This document shows positions 1 through 8,891 of a DNA stretch of 64,000 nucleotides, piece by piece; the first letter of the stretch is position 1, and the number at the start of each line of letters is the position of its first letter. The DNA is taken from NCBI RefSeq assembly GCF_003149745.1, contig NZ_QGEG01000002.1, positions 930,001 through 994,000 on the forward strand. The letters run 5' to 3'. Under the pieces are notes generated by a model that was not told where the DNA came from, ran no database searches, and was given only the letters and a program-made list of their open reading frames with translations. A program made the translations under genes and the position numbers. Source of the DNA: Flagellimonas aquimarina. Its GTDB lineage: Bacteria; Bacteroidota; Bacteroidia; Flavobacteriales; Flavobacteriaceae.

Positions 1-1
1 C

Positions 2-670
2 GTAGATGTTTCCACAAAGGAAATTGCTCACGTAGAACAGCTTATGTACACTTTTAATGAAGTTGATGCTACTTCTGCAGTGGCTTCTTTAAATTGGGAA
101 AAAAAGCAGATTCCATTTAAAGTGGAAACAGATGTCACAAACAATGTTCTGGCGGACATACGGCAAAAACTACAAACTTCTCCAGGGTTCAATAGACAAA
201 CATGGGAACAGGCAGCAAACTATGCCCAGAACAATGGAGGCGATTTGGATGAAGCGCTTGGCTGGGTAGATGCAGCAATAGCGGGCCAGTTCTTTAGCCA
301 GAAAACGTACAACAACCTGAGCATTAAATCCCAGATTTTGGCAAAACAAGGAAAAGATGCTGAGGCAAAGGCTTTGATGAAAGAAGCTATGCCCTTAGGA
401 ACTGTTTTCCAAGTGCATGGTTACGGTAGACAACTTATTGGCCAAGGAAAAACGGATGAAGCTCTTGAGGTGTTCAAGTGGAATGCAAAAGCCCATAAGG
501 GAACATGGCCAGTGCATTATGGATTGGCAAGGGCTTATTCTGCAATAGGCGATAACAAGTCCACTTTGAAGCATTTAAAAATTGCTTTGCAAAATGCTCC
601 TGCACAAGCTAACCGTGATAGGGTACAAGCTAATATAGACAAAGCAGAAAAAGGAGAAGCGATCAACTAA
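2..670 (+). CDS. C-terminal part of DUF2911-type protein with TPR repeats
   Basis: The reading frame is open from base 2, before the first ATG at 44, so the gene begins outside the window and this is its C-terminal part. The first residues resemble the end of the DUF2911 domain that Bacteroidota secrete or keep in the periplasm. The rest is alpha-helical, with at least three TPR-like helix pairs (alternating small and aromatic residues, for example around WPVHYGLARAYSAIGD). Its function is unknown; TPRs usually bind proteins. A strong hairpin follows directly. The family call rests on memory of the domain and on the DUF2911-then-TPR layout. Confidence 0.7.
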   Translation, partial: VDVSTKEIAHVEQLMYTFNEVDATSAVASLNWEKKQIPFKVETDVTNNVLADIRQKLQTSPGFNRQTWEQAANYAQNNGGDLDEALGWVDAAIAGQFFSQKTYNNLSIKSQILAKQGKDAEAKALMKEAMPLGTVFQVHGYGRQLIGQGKTDEALEVFKWNAKAHKGTWPVHYGLARAYSAIGDNKSTLKHLKIALQNAPAQANRDRVQANIDKAEKGEAIN

Positions 671-690
671 TTATTTTTGTGGCCACTTAA

Positions 691-726
691 AGTTAAAATG
701 CCCAGTGAAAGCTGGGCATTTTAACT
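691..726. terminator. Bidirectional terminator hairpin
   Basis: A perfect 15-bp stem (691-705 with 712-726) around a 6-nt loop. It carries A-rich and T-rich flanks on the two sides, so it can work in both directions. It lies between the convergent DUF2911/TPR gene and recG, and the recG stop codon (721-723) is inside the stem. Confidence 0.85.
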
Positions 727-2829
727 TATATAATTCCAAATTGTTTTTTGTTGCATCATTTTATTGTAGGCAAAAAGGATAGAACGGTTTTCTTCTTTTT
801 CAAGCCTTGGGTCTTCTTTTAACAATTGTAGGGCATGGTATCTTGCTGTTTTTAATATCTGATTGTCTTTTACAATATCAGCAATTTTAAGATTGAGCAT
901 GCCACTTTGTTGTGTGCCCATTAAATCCCCAGGACCACGAAGTTTTAGGTCAACTTCGGCAATCTCAAAACCATCGTTGGTGCGCGTCATGGTTTCCAAA
1001 CGTGTTTTAGCATCCTCAGATAATTTATGGCTAGTCATCAGAATACAAAAGCTTTGCTCGGCACCGCGACCCACGCGCCCTCGCAATTGATGCAGCTGAG
1101 AAAGCCCAAATCGCTCTGCACTTTCAATGATCATTACGGATGCATTGGGCACATTTACCCCAACTTCAATAACTGTGGTTGCTACCATGATTTGAGTTTC
1201 ACCTTTTACAAAGCGCTCCATCTCGTAATCCTTGTCCTTAGGCTTCATTTTACCATGAACAATAGATATTTGATACTCGGGCGTGGGAAAATCCCTGGCA
1301 ATGCTCTCATAGCCGTCCATAAGGTCTTTATAATCCAAGGCCTCAGATTCTTTAATCAAGGGATATACCATATAGATTTGTCTTCCCTTTTTTATTTCAT
1401 CTTTAATAAATTGAAAGACCTTTAATCTGTTACTGTCAAATCTATGAACCGTTTTTATGGGTTTACGGCCTGGAGGTAATTCATCAATAACGGAAATATC
1501 TAAATCCCCATACAGACTCATGGCCAAGGTCCTAGGGATTGGCGTGGCGGTCATGACTAAAATATGAGGAGGGACTTCGTTTTTATGCCATAATTTTGAG
1601 CGTTGTGCCACCCCAAACCGGTGCTGTTCATCTATAATTGCCAGACCAAGGTTTTTAAATTGAACTTTATCCTCCAAAACGGCATGGGTGCCCACAAGTA
1701 TATGTAATTCACCATTCTCAAGCTGTGCATGGATAGCGGTCCTATTGGATTTTTTAGTGGAACCGGTTAACAATGAGATATTGATTTTCATCTCCCCTAA
1801 TAGCTCTTTTAGTCCATTATAGTGCTGATTGGCCAATATTTCTGTAGGGGCCATTAAACATGTTTGAAACCCATTATCAATGGCCAATAGCATGCACATT
1901 AAACCAACAATGGTCTTTCCAGAGCCCACATCACCTTGAAGTAGTCGGTTCATTTGGGCATTACTGCCCAAATCATTTCTTATTTCTTTAATTACTTTCT
2001 TTTGTGCATTAGTAAGTTCAAATGGCAGATGGCTATTGAAAAAAGTGTTGAAATTTTCACCTACTTTGCCAAACGGCAACCCTTTTATTTTTTGTTTTCT
2101 TAGGAGTTTTTTAGAAATTAATTGAAGCTGAACATAAAACAGCTCTTCAAACTTAAGTCTGAATTGCGCTTTTGCAAGTAATTCCTGGTTCTTGGGAAAA
2201 TGAATGTTGAAAAGCGCTTCACTTTTGGGAATTAACTTTAACTCATCCATCATGCCTTTTGATAAGGATTCTGGAAATTGTCCTTTGCACTCCAAAAACA
2301 ATTGCTGCATCATTTTGGCAATAACACGATTGGTAATGCCCTTGTTGCTAAGCTTTTCAGTTGAAGGGTAAATGGGCTGCATGGCAATTTTTAACCCTTT
2401 TTGATGTTCAGATAACAACTCCATTTCTGGATGAGGCATGGAAAAGGTACTTGCGTAACGTTTGGTTTTACCAAAAACCACATATGGTTCATTTAGTTTT
2501 AGATTTTCCCTGATCCACTTATGACTACGAAACCAAACCAATTCCATTTCTCCCGTTTCATCCACAAAACTGGCCACCAAACGTTTGCCCCGTTTTTGTT
2601 CCACTGTTTTAATATGTATGATTTTGCCAATTACTTGAACATCCGCTCCGCTGGGCTGTAGTTGATTTATCTTGTAATAGCTTGTCTTGTCAAGATATCT
2701 ATTTGGAAAAAGATGCAACAGATCCCGATAGGTATGAATACCCAGTTCAGACCCTAAGCTATCAGCTCTGTTTGGACCAACACCTTTTAAATATGGAATG
2801 GGAGTTTCAAGAAAATTGGGATTCATCAA
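721..2829 (-). CDS. recG: ATP-dependent DNA helicase RecG
   Basis: RecG is a superfamily 2 translocase that remodels stalled replication forks and Holliday junctions. The 702-residue length is normal. Visible features are the N-terminal wedge/OB region (about 1-270, containing the typical YLKGVGPNRA), Walker A GDVGSGKT near 299-306, the DEQH box at 400-403, motif III TATPIPRT, and the C-terminal helicase lobe with QLRGRVGRG. Translation may begin at either of two adjacent ATG codons. The 3' end shares a hairpin with the convergent upstream gene. The divergent M1 peptidase gene starts about 40 bp away, so the two genes share a short promoter region. Confidence 0.97.
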   Translation of the reverse strand: MMNPNFLETPIPYLKGVGPNRADSLGSELGIHTYRDLLHLFPNRYLDKTSYYKINQLQPSGADVQVIGKIIHIKTVEQKRGKRLVASFVDETGEMELVWFRSHKWIRENLKLNEPYVVFGKTKRYASTFSMPHPEMELLSEHQKGLKIAMQPIYPSTEKLSNKGITNRVIAKMMQQLFLECKGQFPESLSKGMMDELKLIPKSEALFNIHFPKNQELLAKAQFRLKFEELFYVQLQLISKKLLRKQKIKGLPFGKVGENFNTFFNSHLPFELTNAQKKVIKEIRNDLGSNAQMNRLLQGDVGSGKTIVGLMCMLLAIDNGFQTCLMAPTEILANQHYNGLKELLGEMKINISLLTGSTKKSNRTAIHAQLENGELHILVGTHAVLEDKVQFKNLGLAIIDEQHRFGVAQRSKLWHKNEVPPHILVMTATPIPRTLAMSLYGDLDISVIDELPPGRKPIKTVHRFDSNRLKVFQFIKDEIKKGRQIYMVYPLIKESEALDYKDLMDGYESIARDFPTPEYQISIVHGKMKPKDKDYEMERFVKGETQIMVATTVIEVGVNVPNASVMIIESAERFGLSQLHQLRGRVGRGAEQSFCILMTSHKLSEDAKTRLETMTRTNDGFEIAEVDLKLRGPGDLMGTQQSGMLNLKIADIVKDNQILKTARYHALQLLKEDPRLEKEENRSILFAYNKMMQQKTIWNYIS

Positions 2830-2869
2830 ACTAAAATATGTAATTTGGAAAGACTTTTGCTATTTACCA

Positions 2870-4960
2870 ATGATGAAGCTTTGCCCTATCTTTCTTTTTT
2901 TTCTTTTTGGACAGCTAGTGCTGTGCCAAATACAGGACAAAGTAGATTTTATAAAAGCAGAGGTTCAGATAGAACCAATTCCTAAGGAAAAACAAGTTAA
3001 TGGCACCGTACGGTATGAGTTTCAGGTTTTAAAAGATGTGGATTCCATTTTTTTAGACGCTGTTAATACCGAGTTTTCATCTGTTTTATTGGATTTGAAG
3101 AAGGTGAAATTCTCGAATGATGGGAAAACGATTTCTGTGCATAAAAAGTTTAGAAAAGGAGGCACACATTTTTTGGAGCTTACCTATACTTCTAAACCTA
3201 AACAAACGGTTTACTTTTTAGGTTGGGAAGATAAAAATCCTTCAAACAATCAAATCTGGACACAAGGTCAGGGGAAATATACAAGTCACTGGTTGCCTAG
3301 TTTTGATGATATGAACGAGAAGGTAGAGTTTGATATCCGTATTGCTGCAAAAAATGGGCTATCAGTTTTTTCCAATGGCAAACTAGTGGATAAAAATGCC
3401 ATTAAAGAAAACAAAAAGGTATGGACTTTTAATATGGATAAAGCAATGAGCAGCTATTTGGTAGCCTTTGCTATCGGTGATTTCGAAAAAAAGACCACTA
3501 CCTCTACTTCAAAGGTTCCAATAGAATTGTATTACGAGCCTAAAGACAGTTTAAAAGTTGAGCCAACCTATCGATACACCAAGGAAATCTTTGATTTTTT
3601 AGAGGATGAAATAGATGTGCCGTATCCTTGGCAAAATTACAAACAGATTCCAGTCCAGGATTTTTTATATGCTGGGATGGAAAATACTGGCGCTACAATT
3701 TTCTCCAACACTTTTGTGGTGGATTCAGTTGCTTTTACTGATAAAAATTACGTAAACGTAAATGCACATGAAATGGCGCACCAATGGTTTGGAAATTTGG
3801 TTACGGAGCAAAGTGGGGAACACCATTGGTTGCATGAAGGTTTTGCCACATATTATGCTTATCTGGCCGAAAAAGAGATTTTTGGCGAGGACTATTTTTA
3901 CTGGAGGTTGTTAGAGACAGCTGAAGCACTGGCCAATTTTTCGGGGGATGGTAATGGAGAGGCGCTCACCAACTCAAGTGCCGGCAGTCTAACCTTTTAT
4001 GAGAAAGGAGCATGGGCTCTGGTTATGCTGAAGGAAAGAGTAGGGGAGTTAAATTTTAAGTTGGGAATCAAGAATTATTTAACAAAATACGCCTATCAAA
4101 ATGTTACCATTTCTGATTTTATGTGGGAAATGGAAAAAGCATCTGGAATGAAACTTTCAGATTTTAAGGAAATGTGGTTGCAAGAATCTGAATTCTCTTT
4201 TGATAAGGTAAAAGACTTTTTGATTGATAAAAGCACCTCCGTCTGCACCTACTTTGATATTAAAAAAGCGATTGAAAAAAAGAACACTCTAGCGGAAACC
4301 ATTTTGATGGATAGATGGGATGCCCTGCAATCTGATGATTTAAAATACCATTTGGTCTTGGATTATGGAAGTGAACTTTCTGAAGATTTTGTAAAGAGAA
4401 TACTTGATGGGGAAAGTATTAGGGTTAGGCAGGCCATTGCATTTTCCTTGGAAAAGGTTTCCAATCAAATCCAAAACGATTTTGAGGGATTGCTACAGGA
4501 TAAAAGTTATAAAACAATAGAGTCAGCGCTTTATCGGCTTTGGACGGATTTTCCCAATAATCAAAAATCATATTTGGATAAAACCGACAGCATTGTGGGT
4601 TTACCTAATAAAAATGTAAGATTACTTTGGCTGACACTTGCTTTGGTAAGCCCAGAATACAATACTGAACTTAAACCGGACTACTTTGACGAACTAAGCG
4701 GCTATACGAGTTCAGAACATCATTTTGAAATACGCCTTTTAGCATTTGAATATTTAAAAAATATTGGAGGGCTTAACGATGAATCCCTTAGAAACCTTGT
4801 TGAGGCATGTAGCCACCATGTTTGGCATTTTAAAAAATCTTCCCGTGGTATTTTAAAGAATTTTTTGAAAGGAGAAGGGAATATTGCACGACTTAAATCT
4901 ATATACCCATCTTTGGGACAGGAGCAACAACAATATTTAGACAAAGCATTGAGTAAATGA
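2870..4960 (+). CDS. M1 family zinc aminopeptidase, secreted
   Basis: The protein is a gluzincin aminopeptidase that removes N-terminal residues from peptides. Residues 1-20 form a signal peptide (MMKLCPIFLFFLFGQLVLCQ), which is why the ATG at 2870 is chosen over an upstream frame that overlaps recG. An exopeptidase GxMEN motif (AGMEN) lies near 268-272. The zinc site is HEMAH at 300-304, with the third ligand E323 in the sequence HEGFATY. A downstream Tyr in LTFYEKGAW fits the catalytic tyrosine. The C-terminal 250 residues are helical, as expected. The stop codon overlaps the patatin start (ATGA), so the two are translationally coupled. It probably acts in the periplasm on scavenged peptides. 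Confidence 0.93.
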   Translation: MMKLCPIFLFFLFGQLVLCQIQDKVDFIKAEVQIEPIPKEKQVNGTVRYEFQVLKDVDSIFLDAVNTEFSSVLLDLKKVKFSNDGKTISVHKKFRKGGTHFLELTYTSKPKQTVYFLGWEDKNPSNNQIWTQGQGKYTSHWLPSFDDMNEKVEFDIRIAAKNGLSVFSNGKLVDKNAIKENKKVWTFNMDKAMSSYLVAFAIGDFEKKTTTSTSKVPIELYYEPKDSLKVEPTYRYTKEIFDFLEDEIDVPYPWQNYKQIPVQDFLYAGMENTGATIFSNTFVVDSVAFTDKNYVNVNAHEMAHQWFGNLVTEQSGEHHWLHEGFATYYAYLAEKEIFGEDYFYWRLLETAEALANFSGDGNGEALTNSSAGSLTFYEKGAWALVMLKERVGELNFKLGIKNYLTKYAYQNVTISDFMWEMEKASGMKLSDFKEMWLQESEFSFDKVKDFLIDKSTSVCTYFDIKKAIEKKNTLAETILMDRWDALQSDDLKYHLVLDYGSELSEDFVKRILDGESIRVRQAIAFSLEKVSNQIQNDFEGLLQDKSYKTIESALYRLWTDFPNNQKSYLDKTDSIVGLPNKNVRLLWLTLALVSPEYNTELKPDYFDELSGYTSSEHHFEIRLLAFEYLKNIGGLNDESLRNLVEACSHHVWHFKKSSRGILKNFLKGEGNIARLKSIYPSLGQEQQQYLDKALSK

Positions 4961-5871
4961 GAGCATTGGTAATATCTGGAGGCGGAAGTAAAGGTGCGTT
5001 TGCAGGAGGAGTTGCCCAGTTTTTAATTCAAGAAGCCAATCATAAGTACGATTTGTTTGTCGGTACTTCAACTGGAAGTTTGTTGATTTCACATCTGGCC
5101 CTTAATAAATTGGATAAGATTAAGGAAATTTACTCTTCAGTAAACCAGAGGAGTATTTTCAACAACTGCCCTTTTCTAATTAAGAAAAAACATGGTGTTG
5201 AAGTTATTTCTATTAACCATTGGAATGTGGTTAAGAATTTTATGAGAGGTAAAAAGACATTTGGAGAGAGCGAGAACCTAAGGCACTTAATAAGAGACTC
5301 CGTTACCCCAGAGGAATTTGAAATATTGAAAAAAGGGTCTACGGATGTGGTGGTTACCGTATCTAACCTATCGCTTAATCAAGTGGAGTACAAATCCATT
5401 AACGATTGCACCTATGATGAGTTTTGTGATTGGATTTGGATTTCGTCCAATTACACACCATTTATGAGTCTTGCAAAACGGGACGGTTGTGAATATGCAG
5501 ATGGTGGACTGGGCAGTTTAGTGCCTATTGAAGAAGCTTTAAAAAGAGGTGCAACAGAGGTTGATGTGGTGGTGCTGCATACAGAGGTGAATTACTTAAA
5601 TAGGATGCCCGTAAGAAACCCGTTTGAGTTAATGACAACAACATTTAGTTTTATGTTGGATAGAATTGAAAACCAAAATATTAGAATAGGTAAACTTGTT
5701 GCCAACCAAAAGGATGCAATTATCAATTTTTATTACACACCAACAGTTTTGACCACAAATTCTCTAATTTTCAATAAAGAACGGATGACTTTATGGTGGA
5801 AACGTGGTTATTTATATGCCAAAAATAAAAACGAAGAAACTAGTCCTATAGACCCTGAACATCAAGAGTAG
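4957..5871 (+). CDS. Patatin-like phospholipase
   Basis: A 304-residue patatin-fold serine acyl hydrolase. Visible features are the oxyanion-hole glycine loop GGGSKG at 8-13, the nucleophile elbow GTSTG with Ser38, and the DGG of the catalytic dyad with Asp182. There is no signal peptide, so it is probably cytosolic or membrane-associated, releasing fatty acids from phospholipids. It overlaps the M1 peptidase gene by four bases (ATGA), which implies one transcript. It ends only 3 bp from the end of the convergent minus-strand gene. The natural substrate cannot be told from sequence. Confidence 0.92.
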   Translation: MRALVISGGGSKGAFAGGVAQFLIQEANHKYDLFVGTSTGSLLISHLALNKLDKIKEIYSSVNQRSIFNNCPFLIKKKHGVEVISINHWNVVKNFMRGKKTFGESENLRHLIRDSVTPEEFEILKKGSTDVVVTVSNLSLNQVEYKSINDCTYDEFCDWIWISSNYTPFMSLAKRDGCEYADGGLGSLVPIEEALKRGATEVDVVVLHTEVNYLNRMPVRNPFELMTTTFSFMLDRIENQNIRIGKLVANQKDAIINFYYTPTVLTTNSLIFNKERMTLWWKRGYLYAKNKNEETSPIDPEHQE

Positions 5872-5874
5872 GGA

Positions 5875-6393
5875 TTACCAAAGTTCACCAACTTCCTTCT
5901 TCACAAAACTTAGTGCAGTGGTTGAAGGAGATTGTTTTTCCATGGTTTGATTCAAAATGTCCTCTCTTAATTTGTCTGGAGAGTCCGTTGCGCTCATACC
6001 CGCAGACCTTATAATCTGAATTGTTGCGTTTTTTGCTGCCTTTATAATGTTCCAACATTCCTCAGACATATAAATTTGCTGAGAGAGATTATGCTCAAAC
6101 TCCGTCTCTACCTGTTTTATCAGAAGGTTTTCATAGTCGTTTTTATCTTTTCCTTTAGGAGCTACACGCACAACCAAACTATTGATTGAAATTCTTTCCA
6201 GAAAAAGAACCATTCTTTCATAGGCTTGCAAACGAACGGGTAATGTATCTTTTTGGGAATCTTTATGCAGTAGAAAGCGTCTTCGGCCTTCCTCATTTCT
6301 TGTATGTAATCTAAAAAAGTAAAAGGCAATGGCTCCGGTTACTACTGCAGGTAATAAATAAGCAAAAAGCTGAAAGATATCATCTCCACTCAT
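5875..6393 (-). CDS. Conserved membrane-anchored hypothetical protein
   Basis: A 172-residue protein with one N-terminal transmembrane helix (about residues 8-27), then a basic stretch (EEGRRRF) and a soluble helical domain with a LQAYERMVLFLERI segment. I recognise it as a family seen across Bacteroidota (a DUF, probably DUF7935) without known function. It lies about 110 bp downstream of the degenerate OmpA paralogue on the same strand and may be the last gene of that run. The charged C-terminal domain is predicted to face the cytosol. Confidence 0.75.
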   Translation of the reverse strand: MSGDDIFQLFAYLLPAVVTGAIAFYFFRLHTRNEEGRRRFLLHKDSQKDTLPVRLQAYERMVLFLERISINSLVVRVAPKGKDKNDYENLLIKQVETEFEHNLSQQIYMSEECWNIIKAAKNATIQIIRSAGMSATDSPDKLREDILNQTMEKQSPSTTALSFVKKEVGELW

Positions 6394-6501
6394 GAGGTAA
6401 TTGGTTTTTGGATTTTATAGAAATTAGAACGTGGTAAAGTTCTAAATAGTATAAGGATCAATATTCATGGCAGTTATCTGCTTTCAACATTTTTACCACA
6501 A

Positions 6502-7275
6502 TTAGTTACCCTTTTTCATATCTTCCTTTACCTTGTTATAAAAGTTCTTGTAGTTTGGGCGTAGCCTTATATTGATTCCTTCTTTAAAATTTCCATCTTT
6601 TACTGAGCCTCCAATACTTTCGCTGGAAACTTTCAAAACATCCACCAGCTCTTTGGAAATGGTGTTTACTTGGTCAAAAGTTGCCCCAAATTCCCCAGTG
6701 ATATTCAATCCTTCAATTTCTGTTCTCAATATTGGGTTGGCCACAATTACTTTCGCCACTTTTTCTAGCCAAGCTTTTCCTGCATCCGTTAGATCGGAAG
6801 AAGTGTCCGCACCAAACAATACATTCAAACTGTTTGATATAACGATATCACCATCAACAAAATCTGCCTTGGCTTCATTGCCCATGGTTGCCTTTACACT
6901 TCCTAATAAAACAATGGCTATGGAATCATTGGTAGCTATCATTTCGTTAATTCCGCTGAGTTGCTTTTCTTTTCTGTTCAAAGCTGCCAAGGTTGCGTTT
7001 ACATTTTCACTGCTCTTTTTTGAAAGTTCTGAAAAACTGCTCAAGTTTTTTAGTAGTGTTGCATTTGCATCTCGCAAACCTACATTTTCATTTTCCAAAG
7101 TTTCGGCCTTTGCCTCGCTTGAAGAAATTTTTCGCTTTGATTGTGCAAGCTGCTCCTCAACATTCCTTATTTCGGTCTTTAAGTTTTCTATTTCGGCAAA
7201 AAGCTCACTTTTTTTCTGGGAAAACCCCGCTGCTGTAAAGAATAGGGCAAGTAAAATAGGTAGATGTCTTTTCAT
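6502..7275 (-). CDS. Degenerate OmpA-like paralogue with coiled coil
   Basis: The start is placed at the ATG before RHLPILLALFFTAAGFSQ, a clear signal peptide; the longer frame overlaps the gene upstream. After the signal comes a coiled coil (about 22-110), then a domain whose layout follows the OmpA lipoprotein at 15481-16353: TND-S-VLLGSVK / DLTDAGKAWLEKVAKVI, and a C-terminal FYNKVKEDMKKG matching FYNMIEEGMKDP. Residues that bind peptidoglycan in OmpA domains are missing: there is no GHTDN, no LSxxRA and no NRR. It has no lipobox cysteine. It is likely a periplasmic paralogue that has lost wall binding. Function unknown. Confidence 0.75.
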   Translation of the reverse strand: MKRHLPILLALFFTAAGFSQKKSELFAEIENLKTEIRNVEEQLAQSKRKISSSEAKAETLENENVGLRDANATLLKNLSSFSELSKKSSENVNATLAALNRKEKQLSGINEMIATNDSIAIVLLGSVKATMGNEAKADFVDGDIVISNSLNVLFGADTSSDLTDAGKAWLEKVAKVIVANPILRTEIEGLNITGEFGATFDQVNTISKELVDVLKVSSESIGGSVKDGNFKEGINIRLRPNYKNFYNKVKEDMKKGN

Positions 7276-7315
7276 AGATTGGGTATTTATTGTTTTGTAA
7301 TTTTCTTGGGTAAAA

Positions 7316-8890
7316 TTATGATGTTTTTTCCAAAGTGACTTTCCCACCTAGATGAGAACAATCCAGAAGCTGTTGCATGGAACCAAATGGGACTTCCTTC
7401 TTCTTATAGTTATAAACAGTTTCTAAATCACTGCTTAGATAATCATCATCCACATTAACTTGTATATCGTTCATGGTAAACTGGCTAGGATGCTCATACC
7501 CTGCCGCATGTGTGATTTCTATAAGTTCCTTTCTAAAAGTTTTAAAATATTGGGCCAATCTTTCGGACTTTAAAGGGACGTTAATACCGTTTTGTAACCA
7601 TTTGCTTTGGGTTGCCACTCCAGCAGGACATCTGTTGGTATGACAAACCTGTGCTTGTATACAACCAATGCTCATCATAGCCTCACGGGCCACATTGATG
7701 CAATCCACACCCATTGCAAAAGCCATGGCCGCTTTAGCAGGAAAACCAAGTTTTCCACTCCCAATAAAAACAATACGATCGGTAAGGTTTCTATCTTTGA
7801 AAGTTTTGTATACAGATGCAAACCCATAGACCCATGGTAAAGAAACATGATCTGCAAAACTTGGGGGAGCTGCACCAGTTCCTCCTTCACCTCCATCAAC
7901 GGTAATAAAATCTGGTCCTTTACCGGATTTTTTCATTAAGTCAGCCAATTCTTCCCATTGGTCCATTTTTCCAATGGCAGCTTTGATGCCTACAGGGAGT
8001 CCAGTTTCCTTGGCTATGGCTTCAATAAGATCTACTAGTTCTGGAATAGAATTGAAGGCTTTGTGCGTAGCAGGGGAGAGGACATCCTTACCAATTTTTA
8101 CCCCTCGTATATTGGCAATTTCAGGAGTAATCTTAGCTCCTGGTAAAACACCTCCTTTGCCTGGCTTTGCTCCTTGTGACAATTTTATTTCTATGGCTTT
8201 GATACACGGATTTTCGTCCACTAGAATTTTCATTTTCTCCATAGAAAAATTGCCGTCCCTAGACCTGACTCCAAAATAACCTGTTCCAAAATGAAAAATG
8301 ACATCACCACCTTGCTTATGGTAGGGGGACAAGCCCCCTTCGCCTGTGTTATGATAGGCGTCACATCTTTCAACACCTTTGTTCATAGCCTCAACCGCAG
8401 CTGCGGACAATGACCCAAAACTCATGGCCGAAACATTAAGGACTGAAGCTGGCCTGTAAGGTTTTGAACGTTTGTTGTACACGCCGATTACTTTTGCACA
8501 CGGCAGAAAATAGGGATTATCAATGTTGGGGTGGTCATGCCCCATTTGATATCCGATCATCGCATTTTTTATAAAAATATGCTGATGGGAATAGATGTCC
8601 CGATCAGTACCAAATCCTTCATAATTGTTTTCCTTTTTGGCAGAAGCATAAATCCAACCTCTTTCTATTCGATTGAAGGGCAGTTCTTCCCTATTGTTGG
8701 CCACAAAGTATTGGCGCATTTCTGGGCCAATACTTTCTAGCCAATATCTTAGATGCCCTACTATTGGAAAATTATGGCTTATCGTATGCGCTTTTTGAAA
8801 AAAGATATCACGTACCGCTATAAATAACAGAAATAAAAGAATCCATGCCCACCAAGGAACACTAGCCAAAAAATCCAATATGTTTTCCAT
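7316..8890 (-). CDS. Membrane-anchored FMN-binding glutamate synthase-like protein
   Basis: A 524-residue protein with one N-terminal membrane helix (about 10-28, VPWWAWILLFLLFIAV) followed by the FMN/Fe-S synthase domain of the glutamate synthase large subunit. Family signatures seen are the TGEGG loop, KLSQGAKPGKGG, the DGGEGGTGAAP flavin loop and the cysteine cluster CIQAQVCHTNRCPAG, which would hold a 3Fe-4S cluster. It lacks the glutaminase and C-terminal GXGXG helix domains of true GltB. Such stand-alone proteins are common but their substrate is uncertain. It follows the M20 peptidase gene by one base, so the two are co-transcribed. Confidence 0.9.
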   Translation of the reverse strand: MENILDFLASVPWWAWILLFLLFIAVRDIFFQKAHTISHNFPIVGHLRYWLESIGPEMRQYFVANNREELPFNRIERGWIYASAKKENNYEGFGTDRDIYSHQHIFIKNAMIGYQMGHDHPNIDNPYFLPCAKVIGVYNKRSKPYRPASVLNVSAMSFGSLSAAAVEAMNKGVERCDAYHNTGEGGLSPYHKQGGDVIFHFGTGYFGVRSRDGNFSMEKMKILVDENPCIKAIEIKLSQGAKPGKGGVLPGAKITPEIANIRGVKIGKDVLSPATHKAFNSIPELVDLIEAIAKETGLPVGIKAAIGKMDQWEELADLMKKSGKGPDFITVDGGEGGTGAAPPSFADHVSLPWVYGFASVYKTFKDRNLTDRIVFIGSGKLGFPAKAAMAFAMGVDCINVAREAMMSIGCIQAQVCHTNRCPAGVATQSKWLQNGINVPLKSERLAQYFKTFRKELIEITHAAGYEHPSQFTMNDIQVNVDDDYLSSDLETVYNYKKKEVPFGSMQQLLDCSHLGGKVTLEKTS

Positions 8891-8891
8891 T

